From Desulfuromonas soudanensis (GTDB lineage Bacteria; Desulfobacterota; Desulfuromonadia; Desulfuromonadales; WTL): a stretch of 64,000 nucleotides of DNA. Positions 55,762 through 64,000 of the stretch are shown here, in pieces. Position 1 is the first letter of the stretch. Each line of letters opens with the position of its first letter. A program made the translations under genes and the position numbers. The notes beneath the pieces were generated by a model. That model was given only the letters and a program-made list of their open reading frames with translations, was not told the origin of the DNA and made no database searches. The DNA lies in NCBI RefSeq assembly GCF_001278055.1, contig NZ_CP010802.1:2705504-2769503 (forward strand), read 5' to 3'.

Positions 55762-56394
55762 ATGAAAAAGAAATATTCGCAGTGTCGATCCGCCGCCATG
55801 ATCGCAGGGTTCGTTGTCCTCTTCGCCCTCGCCGCCGCTTCGGCCCTGGCCGCAGAAAAGGGGATGGTCGAGATGATCACCGATGTGGCCAAGGAAAAGG
55901 GGATGATCGGCGCGGCCAGCTTCGATCCGCAGGGGAAATTGATGCTGCCGAAGGACTATCGCCGGTGGGTCTTTGTCGGCGCCCCCGTGACCCCCAACGA
56001 CATGAACGGCGGCAAGGCCGCCTTCCCCGAGTTCCACCATGTCTACATCGACCCGGGGAGCTTCAAGCTGTACCAGGAAACGGGCAAGTTCCGCGACGGA
56101 ACGGTCATCGTCAAGGAACTGGCGACAGTCGGAGGGAAAAAGGGAGCGAGCGGCAACGGCTACTTTCCCGGCGAATTCAACGGCCTGGCGGTGGCGGTGA
56201 AAAGCTCATCGCGTTTCGCCGACGAACCGGGAAACTGGGGATATTTCAATTTCGGCGGCGAAGGGGGGAAACTCAAGGAGAGTGCGCGGGCGCAGGAGAC
56301 TGCGGCCTGCAGCCCCTGCCACCAGAAAAACGCCGCCCAGGATCTGGTCTTCACCCAGTACTACCCGGTGCTGCGGGCGGCCCGAGCCAAATAG
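55762..56394 (+). CDS. cytochrome P460 family protein
   Basis: The product has 210 residues. A signal peptide cleaves near SALAAEKG. The fold region YRRWVFVGAPVTPNDMNGG and FHHVYIDPGSF is typical of cytochrome P460/c'-beta. A single haem site, CSPCH, lies near the C-terminus, as in that family. P460 proteins oxidise hydroxylamine or bind NO; the precise role here is unknown. The ribosome-binding site is GGGAG. A small Cys-rich gene follows after 53 bp. Confidence 0.9.
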   Translation: MKKKYSQCRSAAMIAGFVVLFALAAASALAAEKGMVEMITDVAKEKGMIGAASFDPQGKLMLPKDYRRWVFVGAPVTPNDMNGGKAAFPEFHHVYIDPGSFKLYQETGKFRDGTVIVKELATVGGKKGASGNGYFPGEFNGLAVAVKSSSRFADEPGNWGYFNFGGEGGKLKESARAQETAACSPCHQKNAAQDLVFTQYYPVLRAARAK

Positions 56395-56447
56395 AACGGG
56401 ACGCCCCCTGACCTTCGAACCATAAACCCGAACAGGAAGGATTCACC

Positions 56448-56627
56448 ATGGCAAAAAATCCCGTCTGCCCCACCCCCGAAGAACATCACCTGCACCTGTG
56501 CGAGCTCAAGGCCAAACCGCACAACGCCGATTTCGACAAACTCTTCGACAAGCCGAAGTTTGTCTGCTCCAACTGCGGCGGGCGGGTCAACAAAGCCGAG
56601 AATCTCTGCGCGCCCAAGCCCCTCTGA
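56448..56627 (+). CDS. small Cys-containing protein (59 aa), putative zinc ribbon
   Basis: The frame from ATG 56448 (MAKNPVCPTPEEHHLHLCEL) to TGA 56627 has AGGAAGG 8 bases upstream and a strong terminator after it. That supports a real gene although it is short. It contains CSNCGGRVNKAENLC, a CxxC knuckle plus further Cys and His residues, which suggests metal binding. No family is recognised with certainty. It is probably co-transcribed with the P460 gene. Confidence 0.75.
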   Translation: MAKNPVCPTPEEHHLHLCELKAKPHNADFDKLFDKPKFVCSNCGGRVNKAENLCAPKPL

Positions 56628-56652
56628 AGAGGAAGCAGACCGTCGCTGAAGG

Positions 56653-56685
56653 AAAAAAGGCGAGCCCCGGGGCTCGCCTTTTTTT
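56653..56685 (+). terminator. intrinsic terminator after the P460 / small Cys protein operon
   Basis: AAAGGCGAGCCCC is directly followed by its reverse complement and a run of seven T. Confidence 0.92.
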
Positions 56686-56688
56686 GCC

Positions 56689-56854
56689 TAGTGTGCCGTT
56701 TGGTTAGTCCATTCAGATAATTCTGAGGTATTTTGGTCGCTGCCAAGGCGGGTCGACGCTGGCCTAGCACATGGCTTGAGCCGAAGAGACCCAACGCAGG
56801 GAGCGGCCAAAAGGACCAGAATTAATGGACGGAATGAACCAGTCGGGACACTTA
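56689..56854. mobile_element. decayed 166-bp inverted-repeat element (MITE or IS remnant)
   Basis: The first ~55 bases (TAGTGTGCCGTTTGGTTAG and on) match, with several substitutions and small gaps, the reverse complement of the last ~55 (minus strand TAAGTGTCCCGACTGGTTC and on). Shared blocks are AGTGT-CCG, TGGTT, TCCAT, TAATTCTG and TTTTGG-CGCT. There is no coding capacity. The right end includes the greB stop codon. Confidence 0.65.
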
Positions 56855-57364
56855 ATCGAGGGCTTTGTACTCGATTCGGACAATCTCCAGTTCCGTCCGA
56901 CCTCCGGGCGTCTCAATGGTCACCACATCCCCTTCGGATGAACCGAGAAGGGCGCGGCCGACGGGGGAAACCCAGCTCAGGTAACCGCGGGAAAGATCCA
57001 GTTCATCGGCGCCGACAATGCTGAAAACCTTCTCCTCACCTTCCTCGTTTTCCACGGTAACCGTAGCGCCGAAAAGGACTTTTCCCCCGGCGATTTTCTC
57101 CTGTTCCACAGGGTCGACGACCGTCGCCGATTCCAGCCGTTTCGTCAGAAAACGGATGCGCCCGTCGTACTGCCGGAGCTTTTTTTTGGCGTAATGATAA
57201 TCGGCGTTCTCGCTCCGGTCGCCATTGCCTGCCGCCCAGGCCGCCGTCTTGACCATTTCGGGTCTCAGCCGGTAGAGAATCTCCTTGAGTTCTTCTCTCA
57301 ATCTCCGGGCGCAGGCGGGGGTCATGTAAATCGGGGGCGGTATTTCACTTTTTATGTTCGCCAT
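56852..57364 (-). CDS. greB: GreA/GreB-type transcription elongation factor
   Basis: The product has 170 residues, the GreB length. An N-terminal coiled-coil domain (about 1-85; YMTPACARRLREELKEI, RSENADYHYAKKKLRQYDGR) is followed by an FKBP-like domain (about 90-165; LFGATVTVENEEGEEKVFSIVG, ISPVGRALLG-type SWVSPVGRALLG). It rescues arrested RNA polymerase by stimulating transcript cleavage. The acidic tip sequence GDRSENADY is present. Its stop codon TAA lies in the end of an inverted-repeat element, so the last residues may be changed relative to the ancestor. Confidence 0.92.
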   Translation of the reverse strand: MANIKSEIPPPIYMTPACARRLREELKEILYRLRPEMVKTAAWAAGNGDRSENADYHYAKKKLRQYDGRIRFLTKRLESATVVDPVEQEKIAGGKVLFGATVTVENEEGEEKVFSIVGADELDLSRGYLSWVSPVGRALLGSSEGDVVTIETPGGRTELEIVRIEYKALD

Positions 57365-57425
57365 GATTCTTCCGTTTTAGGGTTGGCACCGGATTTCGTC
57401 GCACGATGGACTGCGGGGCAAGGTC

Positions 57426-58637
57426 TCAGGGGACACCCCTTTCCCGTTTCGGCTTTTTCGGCTTCTTCGGGTGCACCGTCAACTGCCGGGTAAGGGGAAC
57501 CTGTTCCGTCGGAACAAAACCGGGGACAACCTCCCGCGGCAGGAGCTGCTGGAGCAGGGTTTCGATCCCGGAGAGGAGCTGGACCTCCTCGGCGCTGACC
57601 AGAGAGATCGCCTCTCCCTGGGAACCGGCGCGGCCGGTCCGGCCGATGCGGTGGATGTAGTCCTCGGGGACCTTGGGGAGCTCGAAATTGATTACCTGCG
57701 GCAGCCCCCTGATGTCGAGGCCGCGAGCGGCGAGATCGGTGGCCACCAGAACCCGGATACGCTTCGCCTTGAAGTCGGCCAGGGCGCGGGTCCGCTCCCC
57801 CTGGCTTTTGTCGCCGTGGATCGCCGCGGCGCTGAGGCCGTCGCGATCGAGCTTCTGCACCAGGCGGTCAGCGCCGATTTTGGTGCGGGCGAAGACCAGA
57901 ACCTGCTCCCAGCCGTTGCTGCGCACCAGGAAACTCAGGAGGGCAGACTTCTTCCCCCGGTCGACCTCATAGGCCCGCTGCTCGACACTTTGAGCGGCGG
58001 TGTTCGGTGGGCCGACCTCGATCTGCACCGGATTTTTGAGAAGAGCCGCGGTGAGGTTGCGGATCTCGTCGGAAAAGGTGGCCGAAAAAAGGAGATTCTG
58101 ACGCTTTTGCGGCAGCAGGGCGAGAATCTTGCGGATATCGCCGAGAAAACCCATGTCGAGCATCCGGTCGGCCTCGTCGAGCACCAGGGTTTCGACCTGG
58201 GAAAACCTTACGGCATTCTGGCTGAAAAGGTCGAGCAGGCGCCCCGGTGTCGCCACCAGCACATCGACTCCGCTCCGCAGTTTCATCATCTGCGGATTGA
58301 TCTTCACGCCGCCGTAGACGACGGCCGACTTCAAGGGGAGATATTTTGCATAGGCGGCCACGCTTTCCCCCACCTGCGCCGCCAGCTCGCGGGTCGGCGC
58401 AAGCACCAGGGCGCGGATGTGGTTCGGCCTCACCCGGGCGCCCCCGGCCAGTCGCTGCAAGAGCGGCAGGGTGAAACCGGCGGTCTTTCCCGTGCCGGTC
58501 TGGGCCGCGGCCATGACATCCCGGCCGGAAAGGATAGCGGGAATCGCCTCGATCTGGATCGGAAAGGGAGCGCAATAGCCGAGCTCGGCAAGGACGCGCA
58601 ATAGAGGCTCGGAGAGTCCGAGAGGCAAAAAGGACAT
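57426..58637 (-). CDS. rhlE: DEAD-box ATP-dependent RNA helicase RhlE-like
   Basis: The product is 403 residues from ATG 58637 ([10 protein letters not shown]); the longer frame upstream is not coding. All core motifs are present: Q motif with [19 protein letters not shown] (I), PTRELAAQ (Ia), ATPGRLLDL (Ib), DEAD ([15 protein letters not shown]), SAT (III), ARGLDI (V) and [10 protein letters not shown] (VI). The basic tail [11 protein letters not shown] aids RNA binding. The ribosome-binding site is weak. It is a typical cold- or ribosome-related helicase. Confidence 0.94.
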   Translation of the reverse strand: MSFLPLGLSEPLLRVLAELGYCAPFPIQIEAIPAILSGRDVMAAAQTGTGKTAGFTLPLLQRLAGGARVRPNHIRALVLAPTRELAAQVGESVAAYAKYLPLKSAVVYGGVKINPQMMKLRSGVDVLVATPGRLLDLFSQNAVRFSQVETLVLDEADRMLDMGFLGDIRKILALLPQKRQNLLFSATFSDEIRNLTAALLKNPVQIEVGPPNTAAQSVEQRAYEVDRGKKSALLSFLVRSNGWEQVLVFARTKIGADRLVQKLDRDGLSAAAIHGDKSQGERTRALADFKAKRIRVLVATDLAARGLDIRGLPQVINFELPKVPEDYIHRIGRTGRAGSQGEAISLVSAEEVQLLSGIETLLQQLLPREVVPGFVPTEQVPLTRQLTVHPKKPKKPKRERGVP

Positions 58638-58717
58638 AGGGCCGTTTCTCGAAAAATGTCGCGCGTTCCGACCGGGGATCGGGGCGGAATCGTCGGGACA
58701 GGGGATTCGGTGGGACG

Positions 58718-60322
58718 TCAGGGGGGCGGGAGGAGGAGCAACAGGGCTTTGACCGCCAGGATTTTGCCGATCAGGGCGACGGGGTAGACAGTGGCATAGG
58801 CGGCCGGGGCGTAGGTCGAGGCCGAGAGGGTCCCGGCGGCCGCCAGCCCCGAGGCGCTGGTCATGCCGCCGACGAGGACGCCGAGGAGGCGCAGGAAGCG
58901 CACCCGCAGCAGCCACAGGCCGAGGGCGGCGCCGACGGCGACCGGCAGCAGGGTCACCAGAACCCCGGAGAAAAGAAGAGCCATCCCCCGCTCCTGCAGC
59001 GTCGGGATAAAGGTAGTTCCGGCCGAGGTGCCGACGGCGGCCATGAAGAGGGCCAGCCCGAGATCGCGGATCAGACGGTTGCCGGCCAGAGGGACGTCCC
59101 AGATCAGCGGCCCGGTCTGGTAGAGGGCGCCGAGGAGAAGCCCGGCCAACAGGGTGCCGCCGGTGGTGCCGAGATTCAAGGGGCCGACCAGCGGCAGCGG
59201 CAGCGTCAGGCCGCCGAGGAGGAATCCGAAGAGAAGGCCGACGAGGATCGGCAGCAGGCTGATGTCGTAGGTCGCCCTGACGTCGTTGCCGAGCATCCGC
59301 GCGATGTTACGCAGAGCCCGCTCATCGCCGACGAAATGGAGCACATCGCCGAGATACAGGCGGGTGTTGGCGTCCGGGACGAGGTCGATGCCGCTGCGGG
59401 TGATGCGGGCAATCTGGACGTTGAAGGTTTCGCGAAAGTTGAAATAGCCGATGGTGGTGCCGACGAAACGGCGTTTGGAGACGACGATGCTCTTTTTGGT
59501 CAGGATCCGGTCGAAGGCGATCTCCCCCGTCACCGGGCGGCCGATAAAGAGTTCGAGTTTGTCCAGGTCGGCATCGCGGCCGACGACCCGCAAGCGGTCT
59601 CCCTCCTGCAGCACCGTATCGGCACCGACCAGAACCGGCTCGTCGGCACCACAGCGGAGAAGCCGGGTGATGGTCACCGCGGCGATTTGCTTGAGGAAGA
59701 TGGCATCGACCCGCTTGCCGAAAAGGTTCGGGTTGGTCACTTCCACATGGCGGAAGGTGATCGGCGGATTGACACTGCTGAGTTCATCGCCGAGCTTCTT
59801 TTCTTCGGCCTCCAGGTTGATGCGCAACAGGCGCGGCAGGAACTTGATGAACAGGGCGACGCCGATGACGCCGAAGCCGTAAGTCACACCATAAGCGGCC
59901 GGTGCCCGGTCGTGGCCGACGATCTCCACCGCCGCAGCCAGCGACGGGGTACTGGTCATGGCCCCGGAGAGGAGTCCGGCGCCGGTGCCGGCGTCGAAGC
60001 CGAAGAGTTTGCAGCAGGCAAAAGTCACCAGGGTGCCGGTTGCCGCCATGGCGATGACGGTCAGGGCCATGGCCAGGCCGTGACTGCGGAAGGAGCTGAC
60101 GAAACCGGGCCCGGCCTGCAGCCCCACGGCATAGATGAACATCGCCAGACCGATGACCTGGATGCCGGAGGGGAGCGTGACGCCGAAATGGCCGAAGGCC
60201 AGGGCGACAAAGATGATCGCCGAAGGACCGAGAGAGACCCCCCAGAGGCGGACCTTGCCGAGCAATTCGCCGATAACGATAATGAGGAGCAGAAGAAAAA
60301 TCTGGTTGTGCAGCAGGGTCAC
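58718..60322 (-). CDS. YidE/YbjL/AspT-type putative transporter
   Basis: The 534-residue product starts at GTG 60322 with GGAG 6 bases upstream. Two membrane halves of about five helices each (about 5-175 and 375-530) flank two RCK-C/TrkA-C domains (about 195-365). That is the AAE transporter arrangement. Repeated motifs [16 protein letters not shown] and [15 protein letters not shown] mark the two inverted membrane repeats. AspT exchanges aspartate and alanine, but most YidE-like members have unknown substrates. Confidence 0.9.
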   Translation of the reverse strand: MTLLHNQIFLLLLIIVIGELLGKVRLWGVSLGPSAIIFVALAFGHFGVTLPSGIQVIGLAMFIYAVGLQAGPGFVSSFRSHGLAMALTVIAMAATGTLVTFACCKLFGFDAGTGAGLLSGAMTSTPSLAAAVEIVGHDRAPAAYGVTYGFGVIGVALFIKFLPRLLRINLEAEEKKLGDELSSVNPPITFRHVEVTNPNLFGKRVDAIFLKQIAAVTITRLLRCGADEPVLVGADTVLQEGDRLRVVGRDADLDKLELFIGRPVTGEIAFDRILTKKSIVVSKRRFVGTTIGYFNFRETFNVQIARITRSGIDLVPDANTRLYLGDVLHFVGDERALRNIARMLGNDVRATYDISLLPILVGLLFGFLLGGLTLPLPLVGPLNLGTTGGTLLAGLLLGALYQTGPLIWDVPLAGNRLIRDLGLALFMAAVGTSAGTTFIPTLQERGMALLFSGVLVTLLPVAVGAALGLWLLRVRFLRLLGVLVGGMTSASGLAAAGTLSASTYAPAAYATVYPVALIGKILAVKALLLLLPPP

Positions 60323-60476
60323 GTTCGCTCCGGTGAGAACGGGGAAGATTCGTACGGAGGCCCGTCCGGGGACGCGGCAGAAGATTTACAACAAGCCCTG
60401 GGAATTGTCGAGAACAAAGCCCTTTTCCCCCGCTTCCGATTTCTGGCGATGGCGCGATTCCGTCCCGGCAGGGACC

Positions 60477-61007
60477 TCAGAGGGCCTGGGGACCGCCGAG
60501 AAGTGAGAACAAAAGCAGCAGGATGAGGGTCTGAATGATCCAGCCGATAGCGCAAACGCCCACGGCCCGGAAGGTGCTGGTGTAATCGAGGGCCTGCCGG
60601 ACTGCGATCACCATGGCCACCAGCATCCAGATGGACGCCAGGGCAAAGACGATCGTCCCCAGTCCCGGGATGATCCCCAATATCCGAATCAAGCCGGGCG
60701 AGCTGGAAAAGCCGGTGGTGCGCAGCAGTTGGCCGAGATCGGCCTCGGTTTGCGGCTCGGCGAGGAATTTCGTGCCGATGAAGTAGGTGAGCCAGGCCCA
60801 GATATACCACCCGGCCAGGGAGGCGAGGGTCCCAATCAATATTCCTCCCAACCCGACGCTACCGACGCTCCCCACCCCGGCGGCCACGCTGGAAAGGACG
60901 ACGACCCCCATGGCCTGTTTCAGACTGTCCTTGTCGGCTTCCACCTCTTCATAGAGATGGACATCGAGTTTCGCCGCGCGCATCATCCGATCCGTAAAAA
61001 TGTTCAT
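60477..61007 (-). CDS. YIP1 family membrane protein
   Basis: The product has 176 residues. AAGGA lies 6 bases before ATG 61007. A short N-terminal cytosolic part (LYEEVEADKDSLKQA) precedes five hydrophobic helices, including GWYIWAWLTYFIGTKFL, which matches the Yip1 domain. Bacterial members are of unknown function. It is 154 bp upstream of the YidE-like gene in the same direction. Confidence 0.85.
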   Translation of the reverse strand: MNIFTDRMMRAAKLDVHLYEEVEADKDSLKQAMGVVVLSSVAAGVGSVGSVGLGGILIGTLASLAGWYIWAWLTYFIGTKFLAEPQTEADLGQLLRTTGFSSSPGLIRILGIIPGLGTIVFALASIWMLVAMVIAVRQALDYTSTFRAVGVCAIGWIIQTLILLLLFSLLGGPQAL

Positions 61008-61299
61008 CGCAGGTCCTTGAGTGGGTTGAATATTAAGGGGGAATCCTGTCTTTAAATTCCGGCTAACCTTTCATGGGACCGTCAATTTGTCAAGAATTCA
61101 AGCCGCCCACCGTTTGCGCTCTTTCGGTAAACAATAGTCCAGGAAGGTCTTTTCCCCAAGGGCATTTTGCCGCCTTGACCCCATTTCTTTCCTCGGGAAG
61201 AAAGGAAATCGTAACGAGTAGCGCTATACTGTCCGTGGAAAACCTCGGCATCAGACTGCAGGGAGACGATTGAACCAATATGCCAAAAGGATCAAACCG

Positions 61300-62724
61300 A
61301 TGTCAAAAGCATTAAAAATTACGCTCATCGCTGCCGGGGTCTTTCTCGGAGGACTCCTCCTTCTGGCGATATTCCTCCTTTTTGTGGACCTCGAAGCCTT
61401 CAAGCCCCGGCTGGAAGCGGCGGCATCGTCAGCCCTGGGGATGGAGGTCAGCGTCGGCGGCCGGCTGGGGGGCGGCTTATCCCCGGGACTGCACCTCACC
61501 CTGAAGGACGTGCAGATCCGCAATCGGGGGACGGACGTCATTCTGGCCGAAGAGGCCAGACTGGGCATCGATTTTTTCCCCCTCCTCCGAAAGGAGGTGC
61601 GGATCGGGAAAATCGTACTTAAAAACCCCAGGATCTCCATCGAGCGGGACCAGGAGGGTCAGTTCAACTTCGAAAAAACGGCTGAAGCCCGGGAACCGCT
61701 CCCGGCCATGAACCTGGCGCAAGTGACCGTAGAGGACGGGACGCTCCGCTACGCAGACAAGCGATCCGGGGAAGAATTCGAAGCCGGGGATTGCAACCTC
61801 AGCCTTCACCCTCTGCGGCTGTCGGAAGGGAGCCTTCCGGGCCTGATGAAAAACCTTTCCTTTTCCGGAAAACTCTCCTGCGGGGAAATCCGGAAAAAGG
61901 ACTTCACTGTGGCCGATTTAAAGATTTCCGCCGAGGGGAAAAACGGAGTCATCGACCTTGACCCGGTCACCATGCGTGTCTTCGGTTCCCAGGGAACAGG
62001 GCGTATTCAGGCGGACTATTCGGGGGGAGTCCCAGCTTATGACGTCCATTACTCTCTTCCGCACTTCGATATCGGGGGAATTCTCAATACCCTGTCGCCG
62101 CAGAAGGCAGCCGAAGGATCGATGGATTTCTCCGCGAACCTGTCGATGCAGGGGAGGACCCTGAAGGAGATGAAACCGACCGTGCAGGGGGAGTTTTCCC
62201 TGCGGGGGAAGAATCTCATCCTCCATGGCACGGATCTCGATGAGGCGTTTTCCCGGTTCGAGTCAAGCCAGAGCTTCAATCTCGTGGACGTGGGTGCCTT
62301 TTTTCTTGCCGGGCCGGTGGGTCTGGCGGTCACCAAAGGGTACAACTTTGCCGGCATCCTTCAAGGATCGGAGGGTAAAAGCGAGATCCGGACGCTCGTC
62401 TCCGACTGGAAGGTCGAAGGTGGCTTGGCGCAGGCCCAAGACGTGGCCATGGCGACGGAGAAAAATCGCATCGCCCTCCAGGGTCGGCTCGATTTTATCA
62501 ATGAGCGGTTTGATGACGTGACCGTCGCGGTAATCGACGCTCAGGGATGCCCCAGGGTGCGGCAAACAATCCACGGCACCTTTGAGAATCCGGTGGTGGA
62601 GAAGCCGAATTTTCTCAAGACCCTCACCGGACCGGCCCTGAATCTGCTCGAGATGGGAAGAGACCTCTTTCCCGGCGGAGAGTGCGAAGTGTTCTACTCC
62701 GGAGCGGTGGCCGCGCCGGAATGA
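61300..62724 (+). CDS. AsmA family protein
   Basis: The product is 474 residues from ATG 61300 (MSKALKITL), with AAGGA 8 bases upstream; TTG 61270 is less likely. One N-terminal membrane helix (about 5-27) precedes a periplasmic repeating-beta-groove region. Typical segments are LEAAASSALGMEVSVGG, RIGKIVLKNPRISIERD and QGEFSLRGKNLILHG. AsmA-like proteins are thought to carry phospholipids between the membranes. Its 3' end overlaps the convergent thiE by 31 bp. Confidence 0.92.
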   Translation: MSKALKITLIAAGVFLGGLLLLAIFLLFVDLEAFKPRLEAAASSALGMEVSVGGRLGGGLSPGLHLTLKDVQIRNRGTDVILAEEARLGIDFFPLLRKEVRIGKIVLKNPRISIERDQEGQFNFEKTAEAREPLPAMNLAQVTVEDGTLRYADKRSGEEFEAGDCNLSLHPLRLSEGSLPGLMKNLSFSGKLSCGEIRKKDFTVADLKISAEGKNGVIDLDPVTMRVFGSQGTGRIQADYSGGVPAYDVHYSLPHFDIGGILNTLSPQKAAEGSMDFSANLSMQGRTLKEMKPTVQGEFSLRGKNLILHGTDLDEAFSRFESSQSFNLVDVGAFFLAGPVGLAVTKGYNFAGILQGSEGKSEIRTLVSDWKVEGGLAQAQDVAMATEKNRIALQGRLDFINERFDDVTVAVIDAQGCPRVRQTIHGTFENPVVEKPNFLKTLTGPALNLLEMGRDLFPGGECEVFYSGAVAAPE

Positions 62725-63368
62725 CTCCTTTTACCTTCTCTGGCGGCACTGATCTGCCGGCGGATTTCACGGGCGGCCTGCCCCGGATCGCCGGCCGAGC
62801 AGATCGCCGAAACCACGGCCACCCCATGAGCACCGGCGTCCAGAATGTCTCGGGTATTCCCCGCATGGATGCCGCCGATAGCCACCAGCCGATGGCGGGA
62901 GATCGCCCGGATGTCCCGGATCCCGGCCAATCCCAGCGGCTCTTTCAGATCCGTTTTGGTCGCCGTTGAATAGACCGGGCTGATCCCCAGGTAGGCGACA
63001 TCCAGGCTCTCCGCCGCCAGGGCGTCGGCCACCGATTCAACGGACAGGCCGATAAGCGCCGCCGGCCCGAGGAGCATTCTGGCCATGGGGTATGGCATGT
63101 CGCTCTGCCCGAGATGGACGCCGTCGGCGCCGATGGCCAGGGCGATATCGACCCGGTCGTTGATAAGGAGCGGCACGGAGCGTCCCTTCAATTCGGCAGC
63201 GACAGCTCGCCCCAGGTCGAGGAAATCCCGGGTGGAGCAGTCTTTCTCCCGCAACTGAACGACACTGATGCCTCCGGCGACGGCGGCGCGGACGATCTCC
63301 AGGAGAAGTCGACCGCAGGAGAGACCCCGGTCGGTGACCAGATGCAGATCCAGGTTGAAATCCTTCAT
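62694..63368 (-). CDS. thiE: thiamine phosphate synthase ThiE
   Basis: ThiE joins HMP-pyrophosphate and HET-phosphate to give thiamine phosphate. The product is 224 residues from ATG 63368 (MKDFNLDLHL), the usual family start; ATG 63413 would add 15 residues over the thiM 3' end. Motifs are LVTDRGLSCG, VVQLREKDCSTRDFL, LLINDRVDIALAIGADGVHLGQ and the phosphate site AIGGI. The C-terminus extends about 15 residues beyond the core. It follows thiM by 13 bp. Confidence 0.95.
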   Translation of the reverse strand: MKDFNLDLHLVTDRGLSCGRLLLEIVRAAVAGGISVVQLREKDCSTRDFLDLGRAVAAELKGRSVPLLINDRVDIALAIGADGVHLGQSDMPYPMARMLLGPAALIGLSVESVADALAAESLDVAYLGISPVYSTATKTDLKEPLGLAGIRDIRAISRHRLVAIGGIHAGNTRDILDAGAHGVAVVSAICSAGDPGQAAREIRRQISAAREGKRSHSGAATAPE

Positions 63369-63381
63369 GTCATTTTTTCGC

Positions 63382-64000
63382 CTACCGGAGATACCGGGAT
63401 ATCTGCTCGCCATTGAGATTGAAAAAGCAATCGATCAGATTCACCTGCAGCGAAGCCGGCCCGGCGGACGTTTCCGCTGCGATCTCTCCGCAGATCCCCA
63501 TGACCGCCATGGCGTGGGTTGCCGCGGCCAACATATCCCTGTTGATTGCGGCAAAAGCACCGACCAACGCCGTAGCCGTACAGCCGAGGCCGGTCACTTT
63601 CGGCATCATCGCATGGCCGTTTCTGACGTATTTTTTTTCGGCTCCGTCCGTCACCAGATCCGTTTCCCCGCTGACCACCACCACGCACCCATACGCATGG
63701 CACAGGGCCTCCGCGGCGGATTCGGCCGTACTTGCCGCCGCCGAACTGTCGACCCCCCGGGTCTGTATTCGGGAATCGACCAGAGCCATGATTTCCGAAG
63801 CATTCCCCCGGATCACCGAGGGCGCCGTTTTTCGCAGCAGATTCAGACAGGTTTCGGTGCGGTAGGCCGTTGCTCCGGCGCCCACCGGATCGAAAATGAT
63901 GGGAATCCCCTTTTTCGCCGCCGCCCGCATGGCCAGCTCCATCGCCTGAATCCAGTCCCGGCTGAGAGTGCCGATATTGATCACCAGAGAAGAGGCGATG
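63382..64000 (-). CDS. thiM: hydroxyethylthiazole kinase ThiM, N-terminus cut by window edge
   Basis: About 206 C-terminal residues are visible; the frame is open to the right edge (the codons before MINIGTLS encode IASSLV). The ribokinase-like motifs are NIGTLSRDWIQAMELA, IIFDPVGAGATAYR, RGNASEIMAL and the anion-hole/catalytic VTGLGCTATALVGAF. ThiM phosphorylates the thiazole alcohol for salvage into thiamine. Together with thiE it forms a thiamine salvage operon whose promoter lies outside the window, so a TPP riboswitch cannot be judged. Confidence 0.95.
   Translation of the reverse strand, partial: IASSLVINIGTLSRDWIQAMELAMRAAAKKGIPIIFDPVGAGATAYRTETCLNLLRKTAPSVIRGNASEIMALVDSRIQTRGVDSSAAASTAESAAEALCHAYGCVVVVSGETDLVTDGAEKKYVRNGHAMMPKVTGLGCTATALVGAFAAINRDMLAAATHAMAVMGICGEIAAETSAGPASLQVNLIDCFFNLNGEQISRYLR

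Noticed and set aside
63382-64000. TPP riboswitch for the thiM-thiE operon
   Set aside because: The upstream region lies outside the window, so it cannot be judged.

Overview
The window looks like part of the chromosome of a Desulfuromonadia (Geobacter/Desulfuromonas-type) bacterium. It is GC-rich and carries c-di-GMP and haem-linked sensor proteins, system II cytochrome c maturation (ResB/CcsA), a di-haem cytochrome c peroxidase, a P460 cytochrome, a PEP-CTERM surface protein and part of a nitrogen-fixation locus. An N-epsilon-acetyl-beta-lysine operon (kamA-ablB) points to a salt-tolerant or marine lifestyle. The taxonomic assignment is inferred from gene content only; no rRNA or tRNA gene was seen.

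Layout. 1-13.7 kb, mostly minus strand: tmcAL (cut by the left edge), a GxxExxY gene inside an inverted-repeat element, sfsA-serB, a PAS-GGDEF cyclase, a 1545-residue multi-PAS HD-GYP sensor, a plus-strand SDR/DUF2867 protein, and ilvB behind a valine-rich attenuator. 13.9-24.6 kb, plus strand: a TetR-controlled RND efflux system (two matching operator boxes), a haem-tethered GGDEF-EAL protein, a MITE-like hairpin and a lipoprotein. 24.7-27.7 kb: MarR-kamA-ablB. 27.7-33.5 kb, minus strand: a RelA-like synthetase fused to TPRs, a KefB-type antiporter, ccsA and resB. 34.1-44.6 kb: the FeMo-cofactor supply locus. On the minus strand it has modABC, a glutamine amidotransferase, nifV and a GNAT protein; on the plus strand nifE, nifN, a NifU-like/NifQ fusion, cowN and an SseB-like gene. 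44.6-50.6 kb: EamA transporter, thioesterase, pal, htpG and a sigma54-driven ice-binding-type PEP-CTERM protein. 50.7-52.0 kb: a complete IS4-family insertion with a 9-bp target duplication. 52-56.7 kb: BON lipoprotein, small membrane protein, two ferritin-like proteins, cytochrome c peroxidase, VOC protein, cytochrome P460 and a 59-residue Cys protein. 56.7-64 kb: a decayed inverted-repeat element touching the greB stop codon, rhlE, a YidE/AspT-type transporter, a YIP1 protein, an AsmA protein and thiE-thiM (cut by the right edge).

How the genes fit together. ModABC imports molybdate, NifQ-type chemistry prepares Mo, NifEN scaffolds FeMo-co, NifV makes homocitrate, and CowN protects nitrogenase from CO. 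modA, nifE and nifV each have a good -24/-12 sigma54 promoter. The nifV leader also carries two hexaloop hairpins (A1/G4) followed by an intrinsic terminator that excludes the second hairpin, which is the signature of ANTAR-protein antitermination. This is the most informative regulatory structure in the window. The second main observation is a family of inverted octamer repeats, (CACAGAGR)n. One pair brackets a GxxExxY gene, and three shorter pairs of 78-85 bp lie between other genes.
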